39,544 nucleotides of DNA from Myxococcales bacterium (GTDB lineage Bacteria > Myxococcota_A > Polyangia > Polyangiales > Polyangiaceae), in assembly GCA_947473045.1 (NCBI GenBank), contig CANJCO010000048.1:1-39544 (forward strand). The letters are read 5' to 3'. Below the pieces are notes generated by a model that was not told where the DNA came from, searched no databases, and saw only the letters and a list, made by a program, of their open reading frames with translations. The stretch's first letter is position 1; each line of letters begins with the position of its first letter. Both the position numbers and the translations under genes were made by a program. Positions 24,466-33,255 of this stretch are shown piece by piece.

Positions 24466-26807
24466 CCGTGTTTGCGTTGATGCTGGCCGCCTGTCATCGG
24501 GGCGCCAGTGATTCGCGACCCCAGGAGCCGCCCGGCCCCGCACTCGATGGCGGACTGCGCGCCGATGGCGCAGCGCTGCCGATCGATCCTGCCGCGATCG
24601 ACGTGGTGCTGGCCGATCCCCGGCTCGCAGCGGCCGCCGCGCGCGCCGAGGAAGGGGACCACGCCGCCGCGGCGAGAGCGCTCTCGGAGGCCCTTCGCAC
24701 AGCGCCTCCAGACTTCGCCCGCGCCTGCGCCTGGCGCTACCTCGAAGGCCGAATGAGCGCTCTCGCGGGCGACGATGTGGCCGCAGCCGCGGCGTTCGAC
24801 AGGGCCGGCGGCGCCGACGACCAGAGCGCGTGTCCCCTCGCCGAATACGCTCGCCACCGCGCGGCGCAGGCCTACCTCCGCCGCGGACGGGGCGACCTCG
24901 CGCTGGCGCGCGCAAAGGCTGTGAAAGACGCCGCAGTGGCCGACGAAGCGACGCTCACGCAAGCAGACGCGCTCGCGATGGCGGGCGACCGCACAGGCGC
25001 GGTGCCGCTGTGGCGCGCGTACCTCGCCGCGCATCCGAAGAGCGCGCGATGGGCCGAGGTGAGCGGCAAATTAGCGAAGGCTCTGCTCGATGCCTCCGAC
25101 GCGGCAGCCCCGTCCCACGCACGCGAAGCGCACGATCTGGCCACGCGCATCGCGATCGAAGCGCCCGCGGCCGACAGCGCCATCGGAGCGATGGGGCTGC
25201 GCTCGCGTGCAGCTGCGCTCGATCCCTCGCTGCCGCGCGGACTCACACCCGATCAGCAGCAGCGCCGCGCGCAGGGTTGGCTCGACGGCGGACGCGGCGA
25301 CAAGGCATTTGCCGAGGCGACCGCCCTCGGCAAACAGCTCACGAGGCCCGAGGATCACGAGCTCGGCTGCCGAGTCGCGACGACGCGCGCGCAGGCCTCG
25401 GCGCGCACAAAAGCGAGCACGAAAGACGCGTGGCAGGACGCCGTCGCTGCGTGCGACGGAAGCGGCGACGCGCTCGCGGTCGCGCTTTACAACGCGGGCA
25501 AATCCGCGAGCAGCAAGAGCCCCGGAGAGGCGGTCGCGTACTTCGCGCGCCTCGAGCAGGCGCAGCCCGCCCACAAGCTCGCCGACGATGCCCGGCTCAA
25601 GGGAGCGCTGCTCACCCGCGATCTCGGCGATGCCGCGCGCGCGGCGGAGATGCTCGACAAGCTCGCCGACGACTACCCCGCCGGCGACATGCGCAGCGAG
25701 GCCCTGTTTCGCGCAGCGCTCGCGCGAATGGGTCGGGGCGAGTGGAGCCTCGCGATGCCGTGGCTCGACCGCGCCGCGGCTGTCGACGCGGGCGATCGGC
25801 ACTGGTCGACGTCGGGACGCGCGGCGTATTTTCGCGCGCGTGCGTCGGCGATGACCGGCGACGCCGAGGCTGCGAAGGCCGGCTACGCTGCCATCGTGCG
25901 CGAGCGGCCTCTTGCGTTCTACATGCTTCTCGCGTTCGCGCGCCTCTCGGAGCTCGACGGGCCGCTCGCGCGCCAAACGCTGAGCGACGCCGAAGGGCGC
26001 GAAGCCGAGGGCAACGTGCTGACGCGCGAGCGCGCGGAGATCGGGGCGGCCGGATTCTCGCGGGCGCTGCGGCTGCTCGAGGTCGGCGAGTTCGATGCGG
26101 CGAAGCGCGAGCTGGTGGCCTGCGGCGTGCTCTCCGACAGCGCGGACGCAGAGCTGGTGTGGGTCGCTGCGCGGCTGTTCGATCGCGCGGGCGCGCCGGA
26201 GATCGGCAGCGCATGGTCGCGGGGACGCGTTCAGGACCACCTCGGGCACTATCCGAGAGGCCGATGGCGCGCCATGTGGGAGGCGGCCTATCCGCGCGCC
26301 TTCGAGCCGCTGGTAACCGCTCGCGCCGAAGCCCAGCGTGCGCCGCGGCCGCTGGTGTGGGGCATCATGCGCGAAGAGTCGGCGTTCTATCCCGAGGCGA
26401 CGAGTCCTTCGCCCGCGTTCGGGCTGATGCAGCTCATCGCGTCGACCGCGAAGCTGACGGCCCAGGGTACCGGGCTCGCGTTCGACGAGGCGTCGCTGAA
26501 GCGTCCGCAGGTCTCGATCACCCTCGGGGCCAAGCTGCTTTCGAGTCTGCGATCGAGCTACCCCGGCAACCCCGCCCTCGCGATCCCCGCCTACAACGGC
26601 GGCTCGGGAGCCGTGGGGCGCTGGCTCGCGCAGCGGGGCGCCGAAGACTTCGATCTTTGGGTCGAGGAGATCCCGTTCGAGGAGACGCGCGGCTATACCA
26701 AGCGCGTGCTGTCGAGCGTGGCCGCCTACGCTTACTTGTATGATGCACCTTTGTTCGATGAGGTGCTGCACCTGCCGAAAATCGCCGATGGTCGCGCGCC
26801 GCAGTAG
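24444..26807 (+). CDS. Slt-type soluble lytic murein transglycosylase, lipoprotein
   Basis: The 787-residue product has a lipoprotein signal (MAPSARVAVFALMLAAC) and a long Ala-rich helical region (~40-620) resembling the superhelical ring of Slt70. A C-terminal SLT/goose-lysozyme-type domain follows: GIMREESAF with catalytic Glu645, FGLMQLIASTA, PAYNGGSGAV and EEIPFEETRGYTKRVL. It should cleave the MurNAc-GlcNAc bond of peptidoglycan, leaving anhydro ends, anchored to a membrane face in the periplasm. GGAGGAAG just before the ATG is a good ribosome site. The gene starts 22 bases before the end of the FliJ-like gene, so the two are probably translated together. It ends facing trxC, with a hairpin between. 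Confidence 0.93.
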   Translation: MAPSARVAVFALMLAACHRGASDSRPQEPPGPALDGGLRADGAALPIDPAAIDVVLADPRLAAAAARAEEGDHAAAARALSEALRTAPPDFARACAWRYLEGRMSALAGDDVAAAAAFDRAGGADDQSACPLAEYARHRAAQAYLRRGRGDLALARAKAVKDAAVADEATLTQADALAMAGDRTGAVPLWRAYLAAHPKSARWAEVSGKLAKALLDASDAAAPSHAREAHDLATRIAIEAPAADSAIGAMGLRSRAAALDPSLPRGLTPDQQQRRAQGWLDGGRGDKAFAEATALGKQLTRPEDHELGCRVATTRAQASARTKASTKDAWQDAVAACDGSGDALAVALYNAGKSASSKSPGEAVAYFARLEQAQPAHKLADDARLKGALLTRDLGDAARAAEMLDKLADDYPAGDMRSEALFRAALARMGRGEWSLAMPWLDRAAAVDAGDRHWSTSGRAAYFRARASAMTGDAEAAKAGYAAIVRERPLAFYMLLAFARLSELDGPLARQTLSDAEGREAEGNVLTRERAEIGAAGFSRALRLLEVGEFDAAKRELVACGVLSDSADAELVWVAARLFDRAGAPEIGSAWSRGRVQDHLGHYPRGRWRAMWEAAYPRAFEPLVTARAEAQRAPRPLVWGIMREESAFYPEATSPSPAFGLMQLIASTAKLTAQGTGLAFDEASLKRPQVSITLGAKLLSSLRSSYPGNPALAIPAYNGGSGAVGRWLAQRGAEDFDLWVEEIPFEETRGYTKRVLSSVAAYAYLYDAPLFDEVLHLPKIADGRAPQ

Positions 26808-26864
26808 CAGGGGGTTGTCCAAGCACCCTGCTGGCGGTTCGCAGCGCGAATCGCGTGGGGCGGG

Positions 26865-26896
26865 GCCGCCGAAAAACCGCGCTTTTTCGCGGCGGG
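26865..26896. terminator. Hairpin between convergent slt-type gene and trxC
   Basis: GCCGCCGAAAAA (from 26865) and TTTTTCGCGGCGG (to 26896) are near-perfect inverted repeats around CCGCGC, with one bulged base. The A5/T5 arms give T-rich sequence on either strand, as expected of a bidirectional rho-independent terminator. It lies in the 181-base gap between converging genes; I see no gene in the rest of that gap. Confidence 0.55.
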
Positions 26897-26988
26897 GAGG
26901 TGCATGCCGCCCCGAGATGAACGGCTAGCAGGCCGCTGCTCCAAGGCCTGCCAGTGCGCCCGCCCGGCCGCTGCAGTGGGCCGAGCCG

Positions 26989-27411
26989 TTACAGTCCCAG
27001 ACGCTGCGCGATGGCGCTCGCTGGCATCGCCCCGGTCAGGCGCTCGCTCTCAGCGCCGCTGCGAAACAGGATGAGCGTGGGGATGCTGCGAACGCTGAAG
27101 CGCGCGGAGACATCCGGCAGCGCTTCGGTGTCGACCTTGGCGATGATCACCGCGCCCTGTTTCTGCTGCGCGAGTTTGACGAGCTCGGGCGCCACAGCGC
27201 GACACGGTCCGCACCAATCCGCCCAAAAATCGACCAAAACCGGCGCCGGCGCGCCCGCCACGAGCTCGTCGAAGTCGGCTGCGCTTGCCAGCGCGACCGG
27301 TGACCCAACCGGCAGGAGCGGCTCTTTGCAGGAGGCGCACTTTGCTTTGTCGTGCAGGCGCGCGGCCGGCACGCGATTGGGCTTCGAACACGAGCTGCAC
27401 AAAATGATCAT
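26989..27411 (-). CDS. trxC: Thioredoxin 2 with N-terminal zinc ribbon
   Basis: The 140-residue protein (E. coli Trx2: 139) has the TrxC layout. Four zinc-binding cysteines are at 5, 8, 25 and 28 (CSSC, CASC), then a thioredoxin domain with WCGPC at 66-70 (Cys67 and Cys70 are the redox pair) and the cis-proline segment SIPTLILF. It reduces protein disulfides in the cytoplasm, typically under oxidative stress. The ATG at 27411 (MIILCSSC) is chosen over the upstream in-frame start because it matches the TrxC N-terminus. It follows radC by 41 bases on the same strand and may be read from the radC transcript. The gene converges on the lytic transglycosylase. Confidence 0.96.
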   Translation of the reverse strand: MIILCSSCSKPNRVPAARLHDKAKCASCKEPLLPVGSPVALASAADFDELVAGAPAPVLVDFWADWCGPCRAVAPELVKLAQQKQGAVIIAKVDTEALPDVSARFSVRSIPTLILFRSGAESERLTGAMPASAIAQRLGL

Positions 27412-27452
27412 GTAGGCCTCGGCGGTGCAACATGAGGCTCGGACGGCAGGCG

Positions 27453-28175
27453 TCAAGTCGAAGAGGCGGCAACGCGCCCGCCAATCGCGCGGCCCGCAGG
27501 CGGAGGCTCGAGCAGCCCGAGCCCCAGCAGCGAAGCGTGCGCGTCTCCCGCGACGATGACGTGATCGACGAGCGGCGTGGCGACGACAGCCGCGGCAACG
27601 GCCAATTTGTGCGTAAAAATGATGTCGTCTTCGCTCGGCGTGGGATCACCGCCAGGGTGATTGTGCACGATCACCACGCCGCTGGCCGCCTCGCGCAGCG
27701 CTACGCGAAGCGGGTCGCGCACGTGCACGCCGACGCCGTGGAGTCCGCCCTTTGCGACGCAGCGGGCGGCTCGCAAGCGCCGCGCGCCATCGAGCGCGAG
27801 CACCCACAGCTCCTCGTGCTCGAGGCGGCCCAGGCGGGGACAGGCCCACGCGGCGACGCACGCGCTGTCGCGCATCGGAGCGGAAGCGGAGGCGCAGCTC
27901 ATGCGAACACGCGCCCCGAGCTCGATGGCGGCCGCGAGTCGTGCCGCCCGGGTCGCTCCGAGCCCGCTGCGCTCGGCCAGGACTCCAACACCTGCGCGCG
28001 CGAGCCCCGCGAGGTCGCCGAATTCTTCGAGCAAGGCTGCGGCAGCCGCGGACGCAGGGACGCGTCGGGAGCCGGTGGCGAGGATGAGCGCCACGAGGTC
28101 GGCGTCGCTGAGCGCCCCGATGCCATCGAGCCGGAGGCGGTCGCGCGGGCCCTTGATGGTGTCGACACAGGACAT
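27453..28175 (-). CDS. radC: RadC/JAB-domain metalloprotein
   Basis: The 240-residue product has the two parts of RadC family proteins. An N-terminal helix-hairpin-helix-like region (GPRDRLRLDGIGALSDADL) is followed by a JAB/MPN metal-binding domain with HNHPGGDPTPSEDD, where His171, His173 and Asp184 form the JAMM set. Despite its name the family is not an established recombination protein; its activity is still unclear. It is slightly longer than the usual ~225 residues. The ATG at 28175 is the last start before the conserved region; the frame is open upstream into the gap and the cysteine-rich gene, which looks non-coding in this frame. trxC follows after 41 bases. Confidence 0.9.
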   Translation of the reverse strand: MSCVDTIKGPRDRLRLDGIGALSDADLVALILATGSRRVPASAAAAALLEEFGDLAGLARAGVGVLAERSGLGATRAARLAAAIELGARVRMSCASASAPMRDSACVAAWACPRLGRLEHEELWVLALDGARRLRAARCVAKGGLHGVGVHVRDPLRVALREAASGVVIVHNHPGGDPTPSEDDIIFTHKLAVAAAVVATPLVDHVIVAGDAHASLLGLGLLEPPPAGRAIGGRVAASST

Positions 28176-28254
28176 GGGCCCCCGCCCATCACGATCGGTG
28201 CCAATGCCGGCAAGGCCGGAAATCCCCGAGATCGTCGCCGTGCGGAGTGGCCAT

Positions 28255-28270
28255 CCGGCCCTCGGGCCGG
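28255..28270 (-). terminator. GC-rich hairpin after the cysteine-rich lipoprotein gene
   Basis: CCGGCC (28255-28260), loop CTCG, GGCCGG (28265-28270) form a 6-bp GC stem 15-30 bases beyond the stop of the minus-strand lipoprotein gene. There is no T-run, so it is only a possible weak terminator or mRNA 3' stabiliser in the 109-base gap before radC. I see nothing else in that gap. Confidence 0.3.
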
Positions 28271-28284
28271 CCCAGGGCCAGGGG

Positions 28285-29217
28285 CTACTGACAGAGTCCG
28301 GCGTTGTCGCTCTTGAGAACGGCCCAGGGCTGCTTGCAGGACTGCCCCTGCGGGCACGGGGACTTGTGCGGGTCCTGCGGGCTGCAGAGCTGCTGACACG
28401 CCCGCATGCCGTCGGATCCGAGGCAGACGAGACCCTCGCCGCAGTGAACCACATCGCAGCGCTCACCGACCTTGGCGGGCCCCGTGTCGACGCAGCTGGT
28501 CACGCCGGCGGACGGGTCGACGATGCCGCACGACTGGCCGACGCCACACGTATCGCCAAGCAGCTTGCACGGCTTCACCGGCAGGCAGACCGGCACTTTG
28601 ACCGCGGACGACGACGACTCGGCCTGCACGTCGCAAAACGCGCTCCCTGTAGTGGATGAGCCCTGAGACAGCGTCTTGCAGAGCGAAGCGTCGCAGCAAT
28701 AGTGACGACACCGACCGGGTGAGCTGACGCACTCGAAGCCCGCCGCGCAGTCGGCGCCCGCAGCGCACGCGTCGCCATCCTTGCCGCGGCCGGCCGCCCC
28801 GCAAACGGCGCTCAAGAGCCCCTTTTGTGAATTGACGCGGCACGCGACGTCCGCCGGCGGGGGCACGCTGCCGGCGTCGGCAGCAGGCGCGCCCGCATCG
28901 ATCGTCGCGCCCGCATCCCCCCCGGAGGCCATGTTCGCGCACGCGCCCGCGAGCTGGTGTTGCTCGCCTACGTCGGGGTCGCAAGCTCCCGGCGCTTCGG
29001 CCGCACACAGCGAAACCAAGCCGGGAGCCGCGTCTGCCGCAGCGTCGTAGCCGAGGTAGCCCCCGGCGTCTGCGCCGAGCGCGCCGGCCTCGGGCGACAC
29101 CCCCGGGTAGGCCTCGGTGGCGAACGACGACTCGAACCCGACGCATGCGACCGCCGAGGCGGCAGCGACGCCGAGCGCAGGCAACAACGCGAACGTGCGG
29201 AGGGAAATACGGAACAT
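28285..29217 (-). CDS. Cysteine-rich secreted lipoprotein, unknown function
   Basis: The 310-residue product has an export signal (MFRISLRTFALLPALGVAAA) ending in AVAC, a lipobox with Cys25 as the modified residue. A low-complexity Asp/Ala/Gly linker (~35-120) is followed by a domain with more than 20 cysteines in irregular spacing, such as CAAGADCAAGFEC, CRHYCCDASLC, CGVGQSCG and CGEGLVC. The pattern resembles myxobacterial disulfide-rich surface proteins and differs from the NCGxCG repeats of the gene at the left edge. Function is unknown. The ATG at 29217 is preferred to the upstream in-frame start at 29256 because it begins directly at the signal sequence. It is divergent from the xanthine dehydrogenase gene with 172 bases between them. 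Confidence 0.82.
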   Translation of the reverse strand: MFRISLRTFALLPALGVAAASAVACVGFESSFATEAYPGVSPEAGALGADAGGYLGYDAAADAAPGLVSLCAAEAPGACDPDVGEQHQLAGACANMASGGDAGATIDAGAPAADAGSVPPPADVACRVNSQKGLLSAVCGAAGRGKDGDACAAGADCAAGFECVSSPGRCRHYCCDASLCKTLSQGSSTTGSAFCDVQAESSSSAVKVPVCLPVKPCKLLGDTCGVGQSCGIVDPSAGVTSCVDTGPAKVGERCDVVHCGEGLVCLGSDGMRACQQLCSPQDPHKSPCPQGQSCKQPWAVLKSDNAGLCQ

Positions 29218-29389
29218 AAGAGTCGATAAGACGGCAATACACACAACGTGCCGCACTCGTAATCATCGCACAAAGCGCGAAAATAGCCAATTTTTGCCAC
29301 GCGCCAGCCCCGCCGCCATGGCAGTCGTGTCGCGGTCGGCCCCGGCAACAGTCGTCGCAAGCGCGCGCGAAGCCTTTATAGTGGCCTGC
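29218..29389. promoter_or_regulatory. Divergent promoter region between cysteine-rich lipoprotein and xanthine dehydrogenase
   Basis: This 172-base region is AT-rich between about 29218 and 29300. On the plus strand TATAGT at 29377-29382 lies 7 bases before the GTG at 29390 and is the best -10 match in the window. On the minus strand TTATCG lies 6 bases before the lipoprotein ATG and is a weaker candidate. I see no clear operator palindrome. Confidence 0.5.
29377..29382 (+). promoter_or_regulatory. -10 box (TATAGT) 7 nt before xanthine dehydrogenase
   Basis: TATAGT differs from TATAAT at one base and ends 7 bases before the GTG at 29390, so the message would be leaderless from that start. 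At the -35 position (29354-29359) only GTCGCA is found, a poor match. Confidence 0.55.
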
Positions 29390-32300
29390 GTGGCAGACTC
29401 CTTTGCGCTCACGGTAAACGGCACCCGATACGAGGTCTCGGGAGAGCCTCCTCACCGCAGCCTCCTCGCGTGGCTGCGCGGGCGCGGGCTTACCGGCAGC
29501 AAAGAGGGCTGCGCGGAAGGCGATTGCGGAGCGTGCACCGTCGCTCTGGTCGAGCGCGACGCCGCCGGCCGCGCGACCTACCGCGCCATCAACAGCTGCA
29601 TCGCGCTGCTGCCGATGTTTGCGGGGCGCGACGTGGTCACGGTCGAAGGGCTCGCCACCGCCGCGCACGGTGGCGCGAGCGCGCGACTCGAAGATTTGCA
29701 TCCCGTGCAACGCGCGATGGTGGAGCGCTACGGATCGCAGTGCGGCTACTGCACGCCCGGCTTCGTCGTGTCGATGTTCGAGGCGTACAACCGCGAGCTC
29801 GGTGACGACCGTGAGCGCGCGGTCGCCGATCAGCTGCACGGTAACCTGTGCCGCTGCACGGGCTACAGGCCGATCCGTGATGCGATGCTCGACGCGCTCG
29901 ACGAAAAGGCGGGGCGCGCGGACGATCTCTTCCAGCTTCGGCTAAAAAAGGGCGTTTCGGCTGCCCCCGAGCTCGATTATCGCGCCGGGGGCGAGCGCTT
30001 TCTGCGGCCCGCGACCCTGCTCGCGCTTTGCGAGGCGCTCGCCGCCGATCCCGACGCCACGCTGGTCGCAGGCGCGACCGAAATCGGCGTCGAGATCAAC
30101 AAGAAGGCGCGCGCGTTTCCGCGACTCATCAGCACCGAGTCGGTCGCCGACCTGTCGCGCATCACGCGAGGTCACGCTGCGTGGAGCCTTGGCGGCGGCG
30201 CATCGCTCACCGATGTCGAAGACACCGCCGCGCGCGAGATCCCTTCGCTCGCGAAGATGCTCTCGGTGTTCGCGTCGCGGCCGATTCGCTCGCGCGCGAC
30301 GCTCGCGGGCAACCTCGTCACCGCGTCTCCGATCGGCGATCTCGCGCCCGTGCTCCTCGCGCTCGATGCGGTCGTCGTGCTCGCGCGGAGCGAGGGCGGC
30401 GCCGTCGTCACGCGGCGCGTCGCGCTCGACGCGTTCTTCACGGGTTACCGGCAGACCGTGCGGCAGCGCCACGAAGTGCTGCTCGCAGTAGAGCTGCCTC
30501 ACGCGCCCGAAGCGGCGCGGCGAATGGGTGCATCTTACAAGGTCAGCAAGCGCCGCGAGCTCGACATCAGCATCGTTGCGGCGGCGTTCACCGTCGACCT
30601 CGACCCGCAGGGGTGCGTGAAGCACGCGAGGCTCGCGTATGGCGGGGTCGCGGCCACGCCGGTGCGCGCGAAGAACGCCGAAGCCGCGCTCCTCGGAAAA
30701 CCCTGGAACGAAGCGTCGATGCTGGCCGCGCAAGCCGCGCTCAGCGCCGAGCTGCGACCCATCGACGACGTGCGCAGCGGCAAGGCCTATCGCGACGGGC
30801 TGGTGGGTTCGCTGCTCGAGAAGTTCTACCGCGGCGAAGAGAGCGCGGGCCAGGATGAGCCGCTCGCGTTCGCGTGCTCGGCGCGCAGCGATGGCGTCGA
30901 CCCGTCGCGATCGCTGCACCATGAGAGCGCCATCGGGCACGTCACCGGCGCCGCGATGTACGTCGATGATGAAGCCCACCGCAGGGGCGCGATGCTCGAG
31001 CTGTGGCCCGTCACCTCGCCCCATGCGCACGCGAAAATCACGCGACGCGACGCCACCGCTGCGCGCGCGATGCCGGGCGTGATCGCCGTGCTGCTCGCCG
31101 AGGACGTCCCCGGGCAGAACGATGTCGGTGCGATTCGCCACGACGAGCCCATCTTTGCGAGCAGCGACGTTCGCTTCGCCGGCCAGATCGTGGCGGTGGT
31201 CGTGGGCGAATCGTACGAAGCCTGCAGGGCGGCCGCGGCTGCGGTCGAGGTCGACTACGAGCCGCTGCCCGCGATCCTCTCCATCGCGCAAGCTGTGCAG
31301 CACGACAGCTTTCACACCGCGCCGCATCGCATCGCGCGCGGAGACGCGGGCGCGGCCGTCGCCGCTTCGCCGCGCAGCCTCACATTTTCGCTCGACGTAG
31401 GCGGGCAGGAGCATTTCTATCTCGAAGCGCAGGCCGCGTGGGCCGAGTGCGGCGACGACGGCGACGTGCGCGTGGTCAGCTCGACGCAGCACCCGTCGGA
31501 GATCCAGGCGGTCATCGCGCACGTGCTCGATCTTCCGCGACATCGCGTCACCGTCACTGCTCCGCGCATGGGTGGCGGGTTCGGAGGCAAGGAGACGCAG
31601 GGCAACACCTGGGCCGCGGTCGTGTCGCTCGCGGCGTGGAAGACACGGCGCGCCGTGCGCGTGCAGCTCGACCGCGACCTCGACATGATGCTCACCGGCA
31701 AGCGACATCCGTTCCGCGGCGACATCGAGGTTGGCTTCGACGACGCGGGCCGCCTGCTCGCCCTGCGCGCAAGCCTTATTTCCGATGGCGGCTGGGCGCT
31801 CGATCTCTCGGAGTCGATCACTGACCGCGCGCTGTTTCACATCGACAACGCCTATTACATTCCGAGCGTTGACGTGACCGGACGCGTGGCGCGGACGAAC
31901 CACGTTTCGCATACGGCTTTTCGGGGCTTTGGTGGCCCTCAGGGCATGGTCTTCATCGAAGAAGCCATCGATCGCATCGCCCGGACGCTCGGGATTGCGC
32001 CCGAGGTCGTGCGCGAGCGAAACCTCTACCGGGGTACCGGCGAGACTGCGACCACGCACTACGGGCAGGCCCTCGAAGGCCCTCGCGGGGAGCGCATCTG
32101 GACAGCGCTTTGCGAGAGCGCAAAGCTCCGCGACAGGCGCGTCGAAATCGCAGCGTTCAACGCGCGAAATTCAGGAAAAAAGCGGGGAATCGCGATCACG
32201 CCGGTGAAGTTCGGCATCTCGTTTACCGCGACGTTTCTCAATCAGGCCGGCGCGCTCGTGCTCGCCTACCGCGACGGCAGCGTGCAGGTGAATCACGGCG

Positions 32301-33208
32301 GCACCGAGATGGGTCAGGGCCTGCACACGAAGCTGCGCGGCGTCGCGATGCGCGAGCTCGGGCTCACGGCAGACGCAGTGCGCGTGATGAAGACGCAGAC
32401 CGACAAAGTTCCCAACACGTCGGCGACGGCCGCGTCCGCGGGTGCGGATCTGAACGGCGCCGCAGTGAAAGCGGCCTGCGAGACGCTTCGCTCGCGGCTT
32501 TTGCCCGTCGCAGCCGAGCTGCTGCAGGCAGCGCCCGAGTCGATCGTCTTCGAGGCAGGGCGCGTGTTTTCGAGCGGCGACCCGAGCGCGTCGGTGAGCT
32601 TTGGCGCGCTGTGCGAAAAGGCTCATGTGGCCCAGATCAGCTTGTCTTCCACTGGATTTTACCGCACTCCCGGCATCGGGTACGATAAGTCGGCAGGGCG
32701 CGGAAAGCCTTTTTACTACTTCGCCTGGGGCGCCGCCGTCAGCGAAGTCGAGGTCGACGCCCGCAGCGGCATGAAGCGCGTGCTGCGCGTCGACGTGCTG
32801 CACGACGTCGGTGACTCGCTCAACCCTGCGATCGACATCGGCCAGATCGAAGGCGGCTTCGTTCAAGGGATGGGCTGGCTGACCGGCGAAGAGCTCAAGT
32901 GGGACCGGAGCGGTCGGCTGATGACCCACTCGGCGAGCACTTACCAAATCCCGGCGATCAGCGACGCGCCGGTCGAGATGCACGTGGCGCTGCTCCCGAG
33001 CGCCACGCAGCCCGGCGTCGTGCACGGCAGCAAGGCCGTGGGCGAGCCGCCGCTCATGCTGGCGCTCAGTGTCCGTGAGGCGATCCGCGACGCGATCGCG
33101 GCGTTCGGGTCACCGGGCGGCCAGGTCGAGCTCCCCTGCCCGGCCACGCACGAGGCCATTTACGGCGCCGTCGCCGCGCGCCTGCGCGATCGCCCCGCAC
33201 ACCTGTAA
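29390..33208 (+). CDS. Single-chain xanthine dehydrogenase (2Fe-2S, FAD and molybdopterin domains fused)
   Basis: The 1272-residue protein carries in one chain what most bacteria split into XdhA and XdhB. Two 2Fe-2S domains come first (Cys41, 46, 49, 70, then 118, 121, 154, 156 in CGYC and CRC). The FAD domain follows (VAGATEIGVE; RATLAGNLVTASPIGDLAP), then the molybdenum domain. Residues that mark purine hydroxylases are present: Glu735 in GGGFGGKE, Arg845 in AFRGFGG and catalytic Glu1219 in AVGEPPLM. It should oxidise hypoxanthine and xanthine to urate in the cytoplasm. The frame is open to 29117, but that part is antisense to the lipoprotein. GTG 29390 is preferred because TATAGT lies 7 bases before it; GTG 29381 and ATG 29318 are alternatives. 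No MoCo-maturation (xdhC) gene is adjacent. Confidence 0.93.
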   Translation: MADSFALTVNGTRYEVSGEPPHRSLLAWLRGRGLTGSKEGCAEGDCGACTVALVERDAAGRATYRAINSCIALLPMFAGRDVVTVEGLATAAHGGASARLEDLHPVQRAMVERYGSQCGYCTPGFVVSMFEAYNRELGDDRERAVADQLHGNLCRCTGYRPIRDAMLDALDEKAGRADDLFQLRLKKGVSAAPELDYRAGGERFLRPATLLALCEALAADPDATLVAGATEIGVEINKKARAFPRLISTESVADLSRITRGHAAWSLGGGASLTDVEDTAAREIPSLAKMLSVFASRPIRSRATLAGNLVTASPIGDLAPVLLALDAVVVLARSEGGAVVTRRVALDAFFTGYRQTVRQRHEVLLAVELPHAPEAARRMGASYKVSKRRELDISIVAAAFTVDLDPQGCVKHARLAYGGVAATPVRAKNAEAALLGKPWNEASMLAAQAALSAELRPIDDVRSGKAYRDGLVGSLLEKFYRGEESAGQDEPLAFACSARSDGVDPSRSLHHESAIGHVTGAAMYVDDEAHRRGAMLELWPVTSPHAHAKITRRDATAARAMPGVIAVLLAEDVPGQNDVGAIRHDEPIFASSDVRFAGQIVAVVVGESYEACRAAAAAVEVDYEPLPAILSIAQAVQHDSFHTAPHRIARGDAGAAVAASPRSLTFSLDVGGQEHFYLEAQAAWAECGDDGDVRVVSSTQHPSEIQAVIAHVLDLPRHRVTVTAPRMGGGFGGKETQGNTWAAVVSLAAWKTRRAVRVQLDRDLDMMLTGKRHPFRGDIEVGFDDAGRLLALRASLISDGGWALDLSESITDRALFHIDNAYYIPSVDVTGRVARTNHVSHTAFRGFGGPQGMVFIEEAIDRIARTLGIAPEVVRERNLYRGTGETATTHYGQALEGPRGERIWTALCESAKLRDRRVEIAAFNARNSGKKRGIAITPVKFGISFTATFLNQAGALVLAYRDGSVQVNHGGTEMGQGLHTKLRGVAMRELGLTADAVRVMKTQTDKVPNTSATAASAGADLNGAAVKAACETLRSRLLPVAAELLQAAPESIVFEAGRVFSSGDPSASVSFGALCEKAHVAQISLSSTGFYRTPGIGYDKSAGRGKPFYYFAWGAAVSEVEVDARSGMKRVLRVDVLHDVGDSLNPAIDIGQIEGGFVQGMGWLTGEELKWDRSGRLMTHSASTYQIPAISDAPVEMHVALLPSATQPGVVHGSKAVGEPPLMLALSVREAIRDAIAAFGSPGGQVELPCPATHEAIYGAVAARLRDRPAHL

Positions 33209-33255
33209 TCTGCACAAAGTGGCGCGAACGCGCGGAAGTCGGTACACGAGGGAGC

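Noticed and set aside
24830-26743. A 637-codon plus-strand open frame inside the lytic transglycosylase gene
   Set aside because: It is out of frame with the SLT domain and is dominated by Arg, as expected of a +1 shadow.
29117-29389. The N-terminal extension of the xanthine dehydrogenase frame back to 29117
   Set aside because: It overlaps the divergent lipoprotein gene and promoter region and precedes the normal N-terminus of the Fe-S domain; translation from GTG 29390 fits the family.
29942-32059. A 705-codon minus-strand open frame
   Set aside because: It is antisense to the xanthine dehydrogenase and has shadow-type composition.
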